Shown in pieces: positions 41,687-52,197 of a stretch of DNA of 64,000 nucleotides. The DNA comes from Nocardia suismassiliense (GTDB lineage Bacteria > Actinomycetota > Actinomycetes > Mycobacteriales > Mycobacteriaceae). The DNA lies in NCBI RefSeq assembly GCF_900269665.1, contig NZ_LT985361.1:9058434-9122433 (forward strand), read 5' to 3'. How positions within the stretch are numbered: position 1 is the stretch's first letter; the number at the start of each line of letters is the position of its first letter. The translations under genes were made by a program, and so were the position numbers. Under the pieces are notes generated by a model. The model was not told the origin of the DNA, ran no database searches, and saw only the letters and a list, made by a program, of their open reading frames with translations.

Positions 41687-42844
41687 GTGGATGCGCGTTC
41701 GGCTGCGCTGGTCCGCGCCAACTTCCGTTCGGTAGTCGAGGCACCGAATGGACCCGAACGGTTGGTCAGTGCGTTCTACGGTCACTTGTTCGCCGAGAAC
41801 CCCCAACTGCGGGAACTCTTTCCCCCTGCGATGGATATGCAGGCCAAGCGGATCGCCACGGCGATCCAGTACGTGCTCGATCATCTCGAGGATTGGGAGC
41901 GGGCGCAGAAGTTCCTCGAACAACTGGCGCGCGACCACCGAAAGTACGGAGTCGACGCGGCGCACTACGACGCCGCGGGGCGGGCCCTGCTGTCCGCGTT
42001 CCGCGCCTACAACGGCGCGGCCTGGCACCGCGGCCTGGAGGAGGGCTGGCGCGACATCACCATCCTGATCTCCGCGTCCATGGCCATCGGCGCCAACTCC
42101 GACAAGTCCCAGCCGTACTGGGAGGCGACCGTGGTCGGGCACCGCAGGGTGCTGGAGGATCTGGCCATCGTGCGGTTGCAGTCGGAGAGCCCGATCCCCT
42201 ATCAAGCCGGCCAGTACGTGCCGCTCACGGTGCCGCAGCGGCCGAAGATGTGGCGCTACTTCTCCCCGGCGATCCCGGCGAATCCGTACGGCGAGATCGA
42301 GTTCCACGTGCGCAAGATCCGCGGCGGCTGGGTCAGCCCGGCCATCGTCAACGAGACGAGGGTGGGCGACCGCTGGCAGATCGCCGGACCGCTCGGCGGG
42401 TTGCACGTCGACCGCGACAGCGGCCGCGACGTGCTGCTGATCGGCGCGGGCACCGGGATCGCGCCGCTGCGCGCCCAGCTGATCGAGATGGGTCAGCGCG
42501 GCATCAACCCGCGGGTGCACTTCTTCATCGGCGGCCGCTACCCCTGCGATCTCTACGACGTGGAGAACATGTGGCAGCTCTCGCAGAGCAATCCGTGGCT
42601 CACCATCGTCCCGGTCTGCGAGCAGAAGACCAATCCGTGGTGGTATCCCCATCCGCCGCAGGAAGAGCCGTACGGCATGCACCGGCGGCTGATCGGTAAC
42701 CTGGGCGCGGTGGTCGCGAGCTTCGGCGCGTGGGCGGACCGGCAGATCCAGATCGCCGGGTCGGCGAGGATGATCGCGGACACCCGGCGTGCGTTGATCG
42801 CGGTCGGTACTCCGGAGCACATCATCAGCTCCGACCCTGTGTGA
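41687..42844 (+). CDS. Flavohaemoglobin-type globin/FAD/NAD protein (Rv0385-like), copy A
   Basis: 385 residues with a GTG start that aligns with the start of copy C. Globin domain at about 1-135: Tyr31 ('SAFYGHLFAENPQLRELFP') at the B10 position and His84 ('RDHRKYGV') as proximal ligand. FAD domain from about 150 ('MWRYFSPAIPAN') and NAD domain with 'LLIGAGTGIAPLRAQL'. The usual RxYS FAD motif reads RYFS, in line with type II flavohaemoglobins such as M. tuberculosis Rv0385, which were described as acting in lactate oxidation and oxidative stress rather than as NO dioxygenases. Role here is inferred. 14 bp before copy B. Confidence 0.85.
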   Translation: MDARSAALVRANFRSVVEAPNGPERLVSAFYGHLFAENPQLRELFPPAMDMQAKRIATAIQYVLDHLEDWERAQKFLEQLARDHRKYGVDAAHYDAAGRALLSAFRAYNGAAWHRGLEEGWRDITILISASMAIGANSDKSQPYWEATVVGHRRVLEDLAIVRLQSESPIPYQAGQYVPLTVPQRPKMWRYFSPAIPANPYGEIEFHVRKIRGGWVSPAIVNETRVGDRWQIAGPLGGLHVDRDSGRDVLLIGAGTGIAPLRAQLIEMGQRGINPRVHFFIGGRYPCDLYDVENMWQLSQSNPWLTIVPVCEQKTNPWWYPHPPQEEPYGMHRRLIGNLGAVVASFGAWADRQIQIAGSARMIADTRRALIAVGTPEHIISSDPV

Positions 42845-42858
42845 TGAAGGAGGCCCCG

Positions 42859-43638
42859 ATGGGGGACCCCAGTGCGCTCGGTAATGGCGCACCCCTGCCG
42901 GCCGAGTGGACGGCGACGGTCGTCGGACACCATCGAATCCGGCACGATCTCGCGGTGATTCGCCTGATCGGCGAGTTCGTCCCGTTCCTCGCGGGCCAGT
43001 CCGTCGAGGTCACGGTGCCGCAGCAGCCGAGCATGCGGCGCAGGCTCTCGCCCGCGCTGCCGCCGTCGCTGGACGGCAAGCTGGAGTTCCATGTGCGCAC
43101 GGTGCCGGGCGGCTGGTGCAGCGGCTCCATCGTGGCCGACACCAGGCCCGGCGACGAATGGCAGATCCGCGCTCCGCTCGGCACTTTCGCGGTCGACCCG
43201 GCGGGCGACGAGGTGGTGATGATCGCGGGTGGCACCGGCCTCGCCCCGCTGCGCGCGCAGATCTTGGACCTGGCCCGCGAGCCGGAGCCGCCACGCACCT
43301 ACCTCTTCTTCGGCGGCCACACCCCGCGCGATCTGTACGCCTCGGACATGCTGTACCTGCTGGCCGGTGAATTGCCTTGGCTCACAGTCATTCCCGTGGT
43401 GGAGAGCCCGGACGATCCCAGCTGGGTAGACGAATGGTTCGAGCGCAGCCGCGTCGACATCGGCTTCCCACCGGACGAGATGCTCTTCGGCACCCTCGCC
43501 GAAGTGGTCGGTTCACACGGCGCGTTCGACCACCATCAGGTGCTGGTCTGCGGCTCCCCCGCCATGGTCAATGCCACGGTCGATCGGCTGCTCGCTACCG
43601 GAACTCCGCCGGAGCGAATCCAGTTCGAAGGGCTCTGA
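42859..43638 (+). CDS. FAD/NAD-binding oxidoreductase paralog lacking the globin domain, copy B
   Basis: 259 residues. The ATG at 42859 has AAGGAGG 5 bp upstream (an ATG at 42844 overlaps the previous stop). It matches the C-terminal two domains of its neighbours: 'MRRRLSPALPPSLDGKLEFHVRTVPGGW', 'VVMIAGGTGLAPLRAQIL', 'YLFFGGHTPRDLY'. The haem domain is absent, and the aromatic RYFS of copy A reads RRLS. It may reduce copy A or a separate acceptor; partner unknown. It is probably cotranscribed with copy A. Confidence 0.82.
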   Translation: MGDPSALGNGAPLPAEWTATVVGHHRIRHDLAVIRLIGEFVPFLAGQSVEVTVPQQPSMRRRLSPALPPSLDGKLEFHVRTVPGGWCSGSIVADTRPGDEWQIRAPLGTFAVDPAGDEVVMIAGGTGLAPLRAQILDLAREPEPPRTYLFFGGHTPRDLYASDMLYLLAGELPWLTVIPVVESPDDPSWVDEWFERSRVDIGFPPDEMLFGTLAEVVGSHGAFDHHQVLVCGSPAMVNATVDRLLATGTPPERIQFEGL

Positions 43639-43662
43639 ACCGTTTTCGGCCGACGGCGTAGC

Positions 43663-43739
43663 CGGAATCCGGCCGCGGTACTGGGCGCGACCGGATTCCG
43701 ACTGTGTCCGGGACAACGGGAGGGGTCGAAATCCCGGAC
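43663..43739. terminator. Two successive hairpins between convergent flavohaemoglobin genes
   Basis: CGGAATCCGG (43663-43672) pairs with CCGGATTCCG (43691-43700), and GTCCGGGA (43706-43713) with TCCCGGAC (43732-43739); both loops are 18 nt. There is no T-tract. They fill the 107-bp gap between convergent genes and may end transcription from both sides. Confidence 0.5.
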
Positions 43740-43745
43740 GGCCGG

Positions 43746-44915
43746 TCAGAACAGCGGGTCGTGGCGGATGTTCTTGGCGAGCGTCCCCGCGGCCATCATG
43801 CGGAACTTGGTGGTCTGCACCATCGATGGCGAGCCGACGATCTGCACGTCCCGGTCGGCCCAGGCGCCGAAGCTCGCGACCACCTTGCCGATCTGGCCGG
43901 TCAGTCGCGGTTCCAGGCCCGCGTGCGCCGGCGCGAGTTCGCCGGAATCGGTGTACCACCAAGGGTTTTCGTCGTGTTCGGTGACCGGCGTCACGGTGAG
44001 CCAGCGGTTGGCGACGGCCAGGCTGTTCAGCGTGTCCAGATCGTATAGATCGCACGGGTGGTGGCCGCCGACGAACAGGTGCACCTTCGGGTTGGTCCGC
44101 CGCTGCGCCATCGCCATCAACTGGGCCCGCAGCGGCGCGATGCCGGTGCCGCAGCCCACCATCAGCATCTTGCGCTTGGCGTTGCGCGGATTGCCGAGGC
44201 CGCCGAGGGGCGAACCGAGCAGCCACTGGTCACCGACGGCGGCCTGGCCGACGATCGAGGGGCTGACCCAGCCGCCGAGCACGGCACGGACGTGGAACTC
44301 GATCTCCCCGTTGGCATTCGCGGGCACCGCGGGCGACATGTAGCGCCACATCCGCGGCCGCGACGGGACCTGCACGCTCAGGTATTGCCCGGCGGCGTAG
44401 GACATCGGCTGGTCCAGCTGCAATCGCAGCACGGTCAAGTTGCGCAGTACCTCGCGGCGTTCCACCACGGTGCCGGTCCAGACCGGTGGTGTGGTTTCCT
44501 TGTCCGCCGCGCCGATCATGGTGTCGGCGATGATCTTCAGGCCTTCGTCCCAGGCCCGGTCGACCTCGTCGGTCCACATCTCGGTGCCCGCGTACACCTT
44601 CATCGCGGTTTTCAGCGAGACCGCGACGGCCGTGTAATGCGCTGCCTGCACACCGTATTTGCGATGGTCACGCCCGAGCTGGGCGAGGAAGGGCAGGAGC
44701 TTGTTCGGCTCTTCGAGCCGGTCCAACGCGTAGCCGATTGCCTTGACAAGGCGATCTCGCTGGGCGTCCATGGCTGCTGGAAAGAAATCGCGGACTTGGG
44801 GGTAGTCGGTGAATAGGATCGCGTAGAACGATCTCGCTAATTTTTCCGGCCCCCCTTCCTCCGCAGCAACCGCCTTGAACGTAGTTCTGATCAAAGCGAC
44901 AGTCCGCGAATCCAT
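43746..44915 (-). CDS. Flavohaemoglobin-type globin/FAD/NAD protein (Rv0385-like), copy C
   Basis: 389 residues from the ATG at 44915, which aligns with copy A; a GTG at 44924 and a longer open frame to 44981 are alternatives. Globin Tyr in 'RSFYAILFTDYPQVRDFFP', proximal His in 'RDHRKYGV', FAD motif 'MWRYMSPAVPAN' and NAD motif 'LMVGCGTGIAPLRAQL'. The reductase end carries 'VASFGAWADRDVQIVGSP' as in copy A. It is convergent with copies A and B and stands alone behind a 568-bp upstream gap. Likely a diverged paralog with the same chemistry and different regulation. Confidence 0.85.
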   Translation of the reverse strand: MDSRTVALIRTTFKAVAAEEGGPEKLARSFYAILFTDYPQVRDFFPAAMDAQRDRLVKAIGYALDRLEEPNKLLPFLAQLGRDHRKYGVQAAHYTAVAVSLKTAMKVYAGTEMWTDEVDRAWDEGLKIIADTMIGAADKETTPPVWTGTVVERREVLRNLTVLRLQLDQPMSYAAGQYLSVQVPSRPRMWRYMSPAVPANANGEIEFHVRAVLGGWVSPSIVGQAAVGDQWLLGSPLGGLGNPRNAKRKMLMVGCGTGIAPLRAQLMAMAQRRTNPKVHLFVGGHHPCDLYDLDTLNSLAVANRWLTVTPVTEHDENPWWYTDSGELAPAHAGLEPRLTGQIGKVVASFGAWADRDVQIVGSPSMVQTTKFRMMAAGTLAKNIRHDPLF

Positions 44916-45483
44916 TTGTGTCACAACCCCATTTCGCACTCGAACACAAACTGTGCCGGCGAGTGAGGTGCTGCGGGACACTCGTCAGCAGCCGTTGCCA
45001 AGGAGTGTAGGCGAGGTTTGCCAGGAGTGGAATCCTCCGTTTAAACAACAAGCGTGTAATTCCGCTGAAACGAGGACACGCCGAGCAAAACACTCACGAA
45101 ACGGACTGAAAGACCGTAAAAACGGATGAATTCGGTCACGGATACACTGAATATGCACGACTCGATCTGCAAGTTTCACCCAGGCGGCCATCCCAGAGCG
45201 ACTGCACGGCAACTTCCCTGGGCGCTCGACCGACTCGACCGGATGCGCGGCACCCGGCACGCCCTCGGGGCGCGCGGTGAAAGATGACGAGTAAAGCGGA
45301 CTTTCGCACGAGCTCTCAGCGCACTGGCACAGACCACATCTCGGCTTATCTTTGGCTAACCTTCAGAAACCGTGCTGCGGAACCGCTTCGGGCCGCTGAC
45401 CTCGAAGCACGATGAATGCGCCGAGATCAGCGGCCCGATTGTTAGCCAGCCGTATTCAGTATTGTTGCGCTGCGTTCGATCGC
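44916..45483. other. Long intergenic region upstream of flavohaemoglobin copy C
   Basis: 568 bp between the end of hspR and the start of copy C. The short frames in it lack start signals and coding character. It is the least GC-rich stretch nearby, with A/T tracts around 45040-45130, and should hold the copy C promoter. I see no terminator-grade hairpin directly after hspR. Confidence 0.45.
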
Positions 45484-45888
45484 TCAAACATTACGGCGGT
45501 TTCGCGGTTGCCACACCACCAGTGCGGTACTGCGTTGCGGCGGCGAAAGATCGGGCCGATAGCCCGCTCGCAACCGATCCAGCTCGGCCGACAGCTCGGT
45601 GACGCGCTGCTGCAATTCCTCGACCTGGTTGGTGAGTTCGATGATGCGTTTGATGCCCGCCAGGTTGACGCCCTCGTCCTGGGACAGCCGCTGCACCTCG
45701 CGCAGCAGCTCGACGTCCCTGGCCGAGTAGCGTCGCCCGCCGCCCGAAGTGCGTTGTGGCGTTACCAGTCCCAGACGGTCATAGGTACGCAAGGTCTGCG
45801 CGTGCATGCCCGCCAGCTGGGCCGCCACCGAGATCATGAAGAACTCGGCACGCGACCCGCCGGACGCCTGCTTCGGATCATGGGACAT
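45484..45888 (-). CDS. hspR: Heat-shock repressor HspR (MerR family)
   Basis: 134 residues. MerR-type helix-turn-helix 'FMISVAAQLAGMHAQTLRTYDRLGLVTPQRTSGGGRRYS' followed by a dimerisation coiled coil ('TNQVEELQQRVTELSAELDRLRAG'). HspR binds HAIR sequences with DnaK as co-repressor, so it senses free DnaK. The ATG at 45888 overlaps the dnaJ stop by one base (TGATG); an ATG at 45903 would overlap more. Its operators are at 49811 and 40267. Confidence 0.95.
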   Translation of the reverse strand: MSHDPKQASGGSRAEFFMISVAAQLAGMHAQTLRTYDRLGLVTPQRTSGGGRRYSARDVELLREVQRLSQDEGVNLAGIKRIIELTNQVEELQQRVTELSAELDRLRAGYRPDLSPPQRSTALVVWQPRNRRNV

Positions 45889-47048
45889 CAAGCACCTGCC
45901 CATCCTGCCCGTGGGTCGAAACCGCTGGCCTTCTCCGCCTCGGCGTAGCGCCGTAGCGCCTCCGCGGCGTTGTCGTCCAGCTTTTGCGGCACCGCGACCT
46001 TGACGGTGACCAGCAGGTCACCGGCGCCGCCGCCGCGCTTGGGCACGCCACGACCGCGCACCCGGAGGATGCGGCCGTCCGCGGTGCCCGGCGGCACCTT
46101 GACGCCGACGCGCCCCTCCAGCGTGGGCACCGAAACCGTGGTGCCCAACACCAATTCGCTGTAGCTGACCGGCAGTACCAGGGTCAGGTCGTCGCCGTTG
46201 CGGCCGAAGACCTTGTCCTGGCTGACGTGCACGCTGACGAACAGGTCGCCCGAAGGCGCGCCACGCAGGCCCGCCTCGCCCTGTCCGGCCAGCCGAATCC
46301 GTTGTCCGTCACTGACTCCCGGGGGAATCCGCACCGTGATGGTGCGCGTGCGGTTCTGGATGCCGCTGCCGTGGCAGTCGACGCACGGGTCGTCGATGAT
46401 CGAGCCGGTGCCCCGGCAGTCATCGCACGGCTCGCTGAAGCCGAATGCACCCTGGTTGCGGCTGACGATGCCGGTGCCATTGCAGTGCGGGCAGACCCGC
46501 GGGCTGGTACCCGGCTTGGCGCCGCTGCCGTGACACGTGGTGCACGGCGACGGACTGGTCATCCGCAGCGGAACGGTGACGCCCTGCGCGGCCTCGCGGA
46601 AGCCGAGGGTCGTCTCGGTCTCCACATCGGCCCCGCGGCGCGGGCGACTGGTCGTGCGCGTGCCACCCCGGTTGAACAGGCCGCCGAGCAGGTCACCGAG
46701 GCCACCGTCGCCGGCGTTCGCGCCGCCGAAGATGTCACCGATGTTGAAGTCCTGCGAAAAGCCGCCACCCGCACCGGGCGTGAACCCGCCGCCGCGTGGA
46801 TAGCCGCCACCCGCGAACAGCTTGCGGGTCTCGTCGTACTCCTTGCGTTTGGCCGGATCCGACAGCACCGCATGCGCTTCGCTGACGGTCTTGAACCGCT
46901 CCTCGGCTTTGGCATCGCCGGGATTGGCGTCCGGATGCAGGTCACGCGCGAGCTTGCGGTACGCCTTCTTGATCTCGTCCTGCGAGGCCGTGGAGGAGAC
47001 ACCCAGCTCTTTATAGAAGTCCTTTTCGATCCACTCCCGTTGACTCAC
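45888..47048 (-). CDS. dnaJ: Chaperone DnaJ (DnaJ1 type)
   Basis: 386 residues. J domain with HPD at 38-40, a Gly/Phe-rich linker (about 75-130), four CxxCxGxG zinc motifs (first at 'CTTCHGSG', last at 'CVDCHGSG') and the C-terminal substrate domains. It stimulates DnaK ATPase and delivers substrates. GTG start with GAGGAGG upstream, 24 bp after grpE. The Gly-rich linker is the longer type seen in DnaJ1 of mycobacteria. Confidence 0.97.
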   Translation of the reverse strand: MSQREWIEKDFYKELGVSSTASQDEIKKAYRKLARDLHPDANPGDAKAEERFKTVSEAHAVLSDPAKRKEYDETRKLFAGGGYPRGGGFTPGAGGGFSQDFNIGDIFGGANAGDGGLGDLLGGLFNRGGTRTTSRPRRGADVETETTLGFREAAQGVTVPLRMTSPSPCTTCHGSGAKPGTSPRVCPHCNGTGIVSRNQGAFGFSEPCDDCRGTGSIIDDPCVDCHGSGIQNRTRTITVRIPPGVSDGQRIRLAGQGEAGLRGAPSGDLFVSVHVSQDKVFGRNGDDLTLVLPVSYSELVLGTTVSVPTLEGRVGVKVPPGTADGRILRVRGRGVPKRGGGAGDLLVTVKVAVPQKLDDNAAEALRRYAEAEKASGFDPRAGWAGA

Positions 47049-47072
47049 CGGATATCTCCTCCTCTCGCGTCT

Positions 47073-47779
47073 TTATTGTTTGTTCGCGCCGGCATCAGCA
47101 TCCGATGCCTCTGTCGTTCCGGCCGCGCCGTTGTCGGCCCCGCCATCGGTTACCCCGACCAGCGCGTGCCGAAGCACCCGCTCGCCGAACCGATAGCCCT
47201 TGCGCATGACGACGCCGATCACCGGGTCGTGCCCGGAGCCCTCGTGCTGCACGGCCTCGTGCAGGGTCGGGTCGAAAGGCTCACCCTCCGAACCGAATTC
47301 CTCGAGGCCCTGCTTGTGCAGCGCAGTGGCCAGCTTGTCGGCCACCGACTTGAGCGGTCCGGAGTCCAGGTCGCCGTGTGCCCGGGCCCGATCGAGATCG
47401 TCGAGCACACCGAGCAATTCGGTGACCACGGCGGCCTTGGCGGTGTCGATCGCGGTCTTGCGGTCGCGTTCGACGCGGCGCCGGTAGTTGGCGTACTCCG
47501 CGGTCAGCCGCTGCAGATCGGCGGTGCGCTCGGCGAGCTCCTTGGTGATGGCATCGGCCAACAGCTCGGCACCCTTTTCCGTATCGATGACGGACTCCGC
47601 GCCGTTGCCGGTGCCCGGGCCGGGCCCGTCGGCGGCCTCGGCCGCCGACGGTTCCCGAACCTCACCCGGCTGCGACTGGTCGCCGCTCAGGTTCCGGTCC
47701 TCCGGGTCAATCTTGCGATTGTCCACAAAGGTGATCGGCTCTTGCTCGGAGTCGCGTCGCTCCGAATTGTTGCCGTCGG

Positions 47780-47783
<4 letters not shown>
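47073..47783 (-). CDS. grpE: Nucleotide exchange factor GrpE
   Basis: 236 residues. A long disordered acidic N terminus, the paired-helix region ('ERTADLQRLTAEYANYRRRVERDRK') and the compact beta domain ('FDPTLHEAVQHEGSGHDPVIGVVMRKGYRFGERVLRHALVGV'). It releases ADP from DnaK. The GTG start overlaps the dnaK stop (GTGA), so translation is coupled. Confidence 0.97.
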
Positions 47784-49630
<1,847 letters not shown>

Positions 49631-49810
49631 TGTGGTTCCTCCTATTTGACGTACTGACATGTGTCGGTGCCTGGGCGGGTTGCGCCCTGCGGCCTGGTTT
49701 TCCCTATGCCGCGAGACCTCGCCCCAAGCACCTGGCGGAGCACGGTCCCAGCAACGCTGAGCGTGGTCGGCTCAATCCTGCCCCCAATGATGATCGGGAG
49801 TCAACTCAAA

Positions 49811-49831
49811 CTTGAGTCCGACACACTCAAT
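49811..49831. promoter_or_regulatory. HAIR operator (HspR) upstream of dnaK
   Basis: CTTGAGT-N7-ACTCAAT matches the HAIR consensus at 13 of 14 positions. It lies just downstream of the -10 element of the SigH-type promoter, where a bound repressor would block initiation. Confidence 0.92.
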
Positions 49832-49846
49832 GTTGTCGAATAGCTC

Positions 49847-49872
49847 AACGGACAGCAGACGCGGATCATTCC
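49847..49872 (-). promoter_or_regulatory. SigH/SigR-type promoter of dnaK
   Basis: On the minus strand GGAAT (49872-49868), 18 bp, then GTT (49849-49847): an exact GGAAY-N18-GTT, the same as at clpB. In mycobacteria both genes are in the SigH regulon. Confidence 0.75.
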
Positions 49873-49987
49873 CAAACGACGACATCGATTTCGTCCGCTC
49901 GCGATTGTCCTCGCCCGACCCGGCCGCGACCACCCCGTGGTGCAATAACACGCGCGGCGGGTGTGAACCCGGCGGGAAGGAGTCACG

Positions 49988-51589
49988 GTGTCGACGAAGA
50001 CGCGGTCATGGTGGGGTTGGGGCAACGTCGAGGACGCGGTGGCCGGCGCGGAGCGGGCGGCGCTGACCGAACGCGTCGCGGCCATCCTGCCCGGCGCCGA
50101 TCTGACGGCGCACGAGCCGCCGCCGGTCGAAACGCTGGCGCTGCCCGAACCGCGGATCGCGGCACCGGACGCCTTGGCCGAGCTCGTCTCCGTCGACCCC
50201 GCCGATCGTGCGGCGCACGCACACGGGCAGGCGTTTCGCGACGTGGTCCGAAATCTCTTGGGCGAGGTACGAACTCCGCCCGACCTCGTCATGCGGCCGC
50301 GCACCGAAACAGACATCGTCGACGTGCTCGATTGGGCGAGCCGGGCGAATATCGCCGTAATCCCCTTCGGCGGTGGCACTTCCGTGGTCGGCGGGGTGGA
50401 GCCGCGGCTCGACGACACCTTCGCCGGTGCGGTGAGCCTCGACCTGGGCGCACTCGACCGCGTCCTCGAGATCGATCCGATCAGTCGCGCGGCACGGATT
50501 CAGGCGGGCGTGTTCGGGCCCGCCCTGGAAGATCAACTGCGCGAGGCGAAGCTGACCCTGCGGCATTTTCCGCAGTCGTTCGAGTTCTCCACCCTCGGCG
50601 GCTGGCTGGCCACCCGGGCCGGCGGGCACTTCGCGACGCTGTACACCCACATCGACGACCTGGTCGAGTCGATGCGGGTGGTGACGCCCGCGGGCATCAG
50701 CGAATCCCGCCGGCTGCCCGGCTCCGGCGCCGGGCCCGCGCCGGACCGGATGTTCCTCGGTTCGGAGGGCACCCTCGGCGTGATCACCGAGGCCTGGCTG
50801 CGGCTACAGGACCGGCCGCGGGGGCGGGCAACGACTTCGGTGCACTTCGACGATTACGACCGCGCGGTGGCCGCCACCCGCGCCATCGCGCAGTCCGGGC
50901 TGTATCCGACCAACTGCCGGCTGCTCGATCCCGCCGAGGCCTTCCTCAACGCCGGTGCGGCGACCGCGGGCGGGGTGCTGGTGCTCGGCTTCGAATCGGC
51001 AGATCATCCGACCCAGCCGTGGATGGAACGGGTCGTCGAGATCGCGGTGGAGCATGGCGGCACCATGCCGGAGCCCGTGCGTTATGTGGATTCGGACACG
51101 AACACCCATACCGGCGGCACCGCCGACACCTGGCGCTCGTCCTTCCTGCGCATGCCCTACCAGCGCGACGCGCTTGCCGCGCAGTCGATGATCACCGAGA
51201 CGTTCGAAACCGCCTGCACCTGGGACAGATTCGCGGAACTGAAGGTCGCCGTCACCACCGCCGCGAACGACGCGATCCGGGCGGTCGGCGCGACCGGCGT
51301 GGTCACCTGCCGATTCACCCACGTCTATCCGGACGGGCCCGCACCGTATTTCGGTATCTACGCCGCAGGACGCTGGGGCAGCACGGTCGCGCAGTGGGAC
51401 GACATCAAAGCCGCGGTCTCCGAGGCACTCTCGGCCTCAGGTGGGACGATCACCCACCACCACGCGGTGGGCCGGGATCACCGGCCCTGGTACGACCGGC
51501 AGCGCCCGGAGCCGTTCGCGCTGGCGCTGCGCGCGGCCAAATCCGCGCTCGACCCGGCGGGCATCCTGAATCCCGGTGTGCTCCTGTGA
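49988..51589 (+). CDS. FAD-binding oxidoreductase, alkyl-DHAP synthase-like
   Basis: 533 residues with a GTG start; AAGGAG lies 5 bp upstream. VAO/PCMH-type FAD domain at about 95-275 ('PFGGGTSVVGGV', 'RHFPQSFEFSTLGGWLATRAGGHFATLYTHIDDLV', 'LGSEGTLGVITEAWLRL') and the C-terminal cap of alkyldihydroxyacetonephosphate synthase type ('GITHHHAVGRDH'-like end 'TITHHHAVGRDHRPWY', 'LNPGVLL'). The His-rich loop is conserved in AGPS. Ether lipid synthesis is possible, but many actinobacterial members of the family have other substrates. Divergent from dnaK. Confidence 0.85.
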   Translation: MSTKTRSWWGWGNVEDAVAGAERAALTERVAAILPGADLTAHEPPPVETLALPEPRIAAPDALAELVSVDPADRAAHAHGQAFRDVVRNLLGEVRTPPDLVMRPRTETDIVDVLDWASRANIAVIPFGGGTSVVGGVEPRLDDTFAGAVSLDLGALDRVLEIDPISRAARIQAGVFGPALEDQLREAKLTLRHFPQSFEFSTLGGWLATRAGGHFATLYTHIDDLVESMRVVTPAGISESRRLPGSGAGPAPDRMFLGSEGTLGVITEAWLRLQDRPRGRATTSVHFDDYDRAVAATRAIAQSGLYPTNCRLLDPAEAFLNAGAATAGGVLVLGFESADHPTQPWMERVVEIAVEHGGTMPEPVRYVDSDTNTHTGGTADTWRSSFLRMPYQRDALAAQSMITETFETACTWDRFAELKVAVTTAANDAIRAVGATGVVTCRFTHVYPDGPAPYFGIYAAGRWGSTVAQWDDIKAAVSEALSASGGTITHHHAVGRDHRPWYDRQRPEPFALALRAAKSALDPAGILNPGVLL

Positions 51590-51604
51590 ATTACCGCGCC
51601 ACGG

Positions 51605-52090
51605 TCAATGCGGCATTCGTTCGCCGGTGAGACCGGGGTGAATCCCGGGGCGTAGCCCGTTGCTCGCGGCCGTTCGCTGCAACAGCCGCAGCAGCGTCGT
51701 TCGTTCCTCGGCGGCGAGTTCGGCGAACAGTTCGGCATCGAGGCGGGCCACCACCTGCTGTGCGCGGGCCAGTACGTCGTGCGCGGCGGGCAGCAGATAG
51801 ACGGCGTGGGCGCGGCGGTCGGTCGGGTGCCTGCGTCGTTCGACGAGCTTGCGCTGCTCCAGCTCGTCGACGAGACCGACCATCACATTGCGGTGGATGC
51901 CCAGCGTCTCACCGAGCCGCTGCTGGGTTTGCCCGTCGTGTTCGCGCAGGAGCCGCAGCATGCCGAAGTGCCGGGGGCCGATACCGATCGGGGTGAGCAG
52001 CTCGCTGAATCGGGCGCCGGTGTAGGCGCCGAGCTGGCCCAGCAGGAAGGCCGGTTGATCGGACAGCGGCGGAAACCTCGGATCGGTCAC
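51605..52090 (-). CDS. MarR-family transcriptional regulator
   Basis: 161 residues from the GTG at 52090; a TTG at 52117 would add nine residues. Winged helix: 'GIGPRHFGMLRLLREHDGQTQQRLGETLGIHRNVMVGLVDELEQRKLVERRRHPTDRRAHAVYL', with the DxRxx wing (DRRAH). It is divergent from the small gene at 52198, and TTGA/TCAA half-sites lie between them. The likely target is that gene and itself; the ligand is unknown. Confidence 0.9.
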   Translation of the reverse strand: MTDPRFPPLSDQPAFLLGQLGAYTGARFSELLTPIGIGPRHFGMLRLLREHDGQTQQRLGETLGIHRNVMVGLVDELEQRKLVERRRHPTDRRAHAVYLLPAAHDVLARAQQVVARLDAELFAELAAEERTTLLRLLQRTAASNGLRPGIHPGLTGERMPH

Positions 52091-52110
52091 GCTGTCAGCA
52101 TACCTATACG

Positions 52111-52142
52111 CACTCAACTTGATTGTTCTATTGATTGATAAT
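52111..52142. promoter_or_regulatory. Probable MarR binding region
   Basis: TCAA-C-TTGA (52114-52122) is a short palindrome, and TTGATTG occurs twice (from 52119 and 52132). The A/T-rich DNA contrasts with the GC-rich surroundings. It lies between the divergent MarR and 99-residue genes. Confidence 0.45.
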
Positions 52143-52197
52143 CACCGTAGGTGCATAGTTTGCAGATGAGCCCGACACAGACCAGGAGATGGAAGCA

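Larger units (their letters stand above)
49631..49987. other. dnaK / FAD-oxidoreductase divergent control region
   Basis: 357 bp. It contains the HAIR element (49811-49831), the SigH-type promoter (49847-49872) and about 180 bp of dnaK leader. An extra ACTCAA at 49804-49809 makes, with the next TTGAGT, a second small palindrome. On the right side AAGGAG precedes the oxidoreductase start. Confidence 0.6.

Noticed and set aside
44675..45130. A possible rRNA or tRNA gene, tested because the base composition changes here
   Set aside because: No cloverleaf or rRNA-like segment could be made out; the change is only a less GC-rich intergenic stretch.
44985..45260. A 91-residue minus-strand frame upstream of flavohaemoglobin copy C
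   Set aside because: No Shine-Dalgarno sequence and irregular composition; I treat the area as intergenic.
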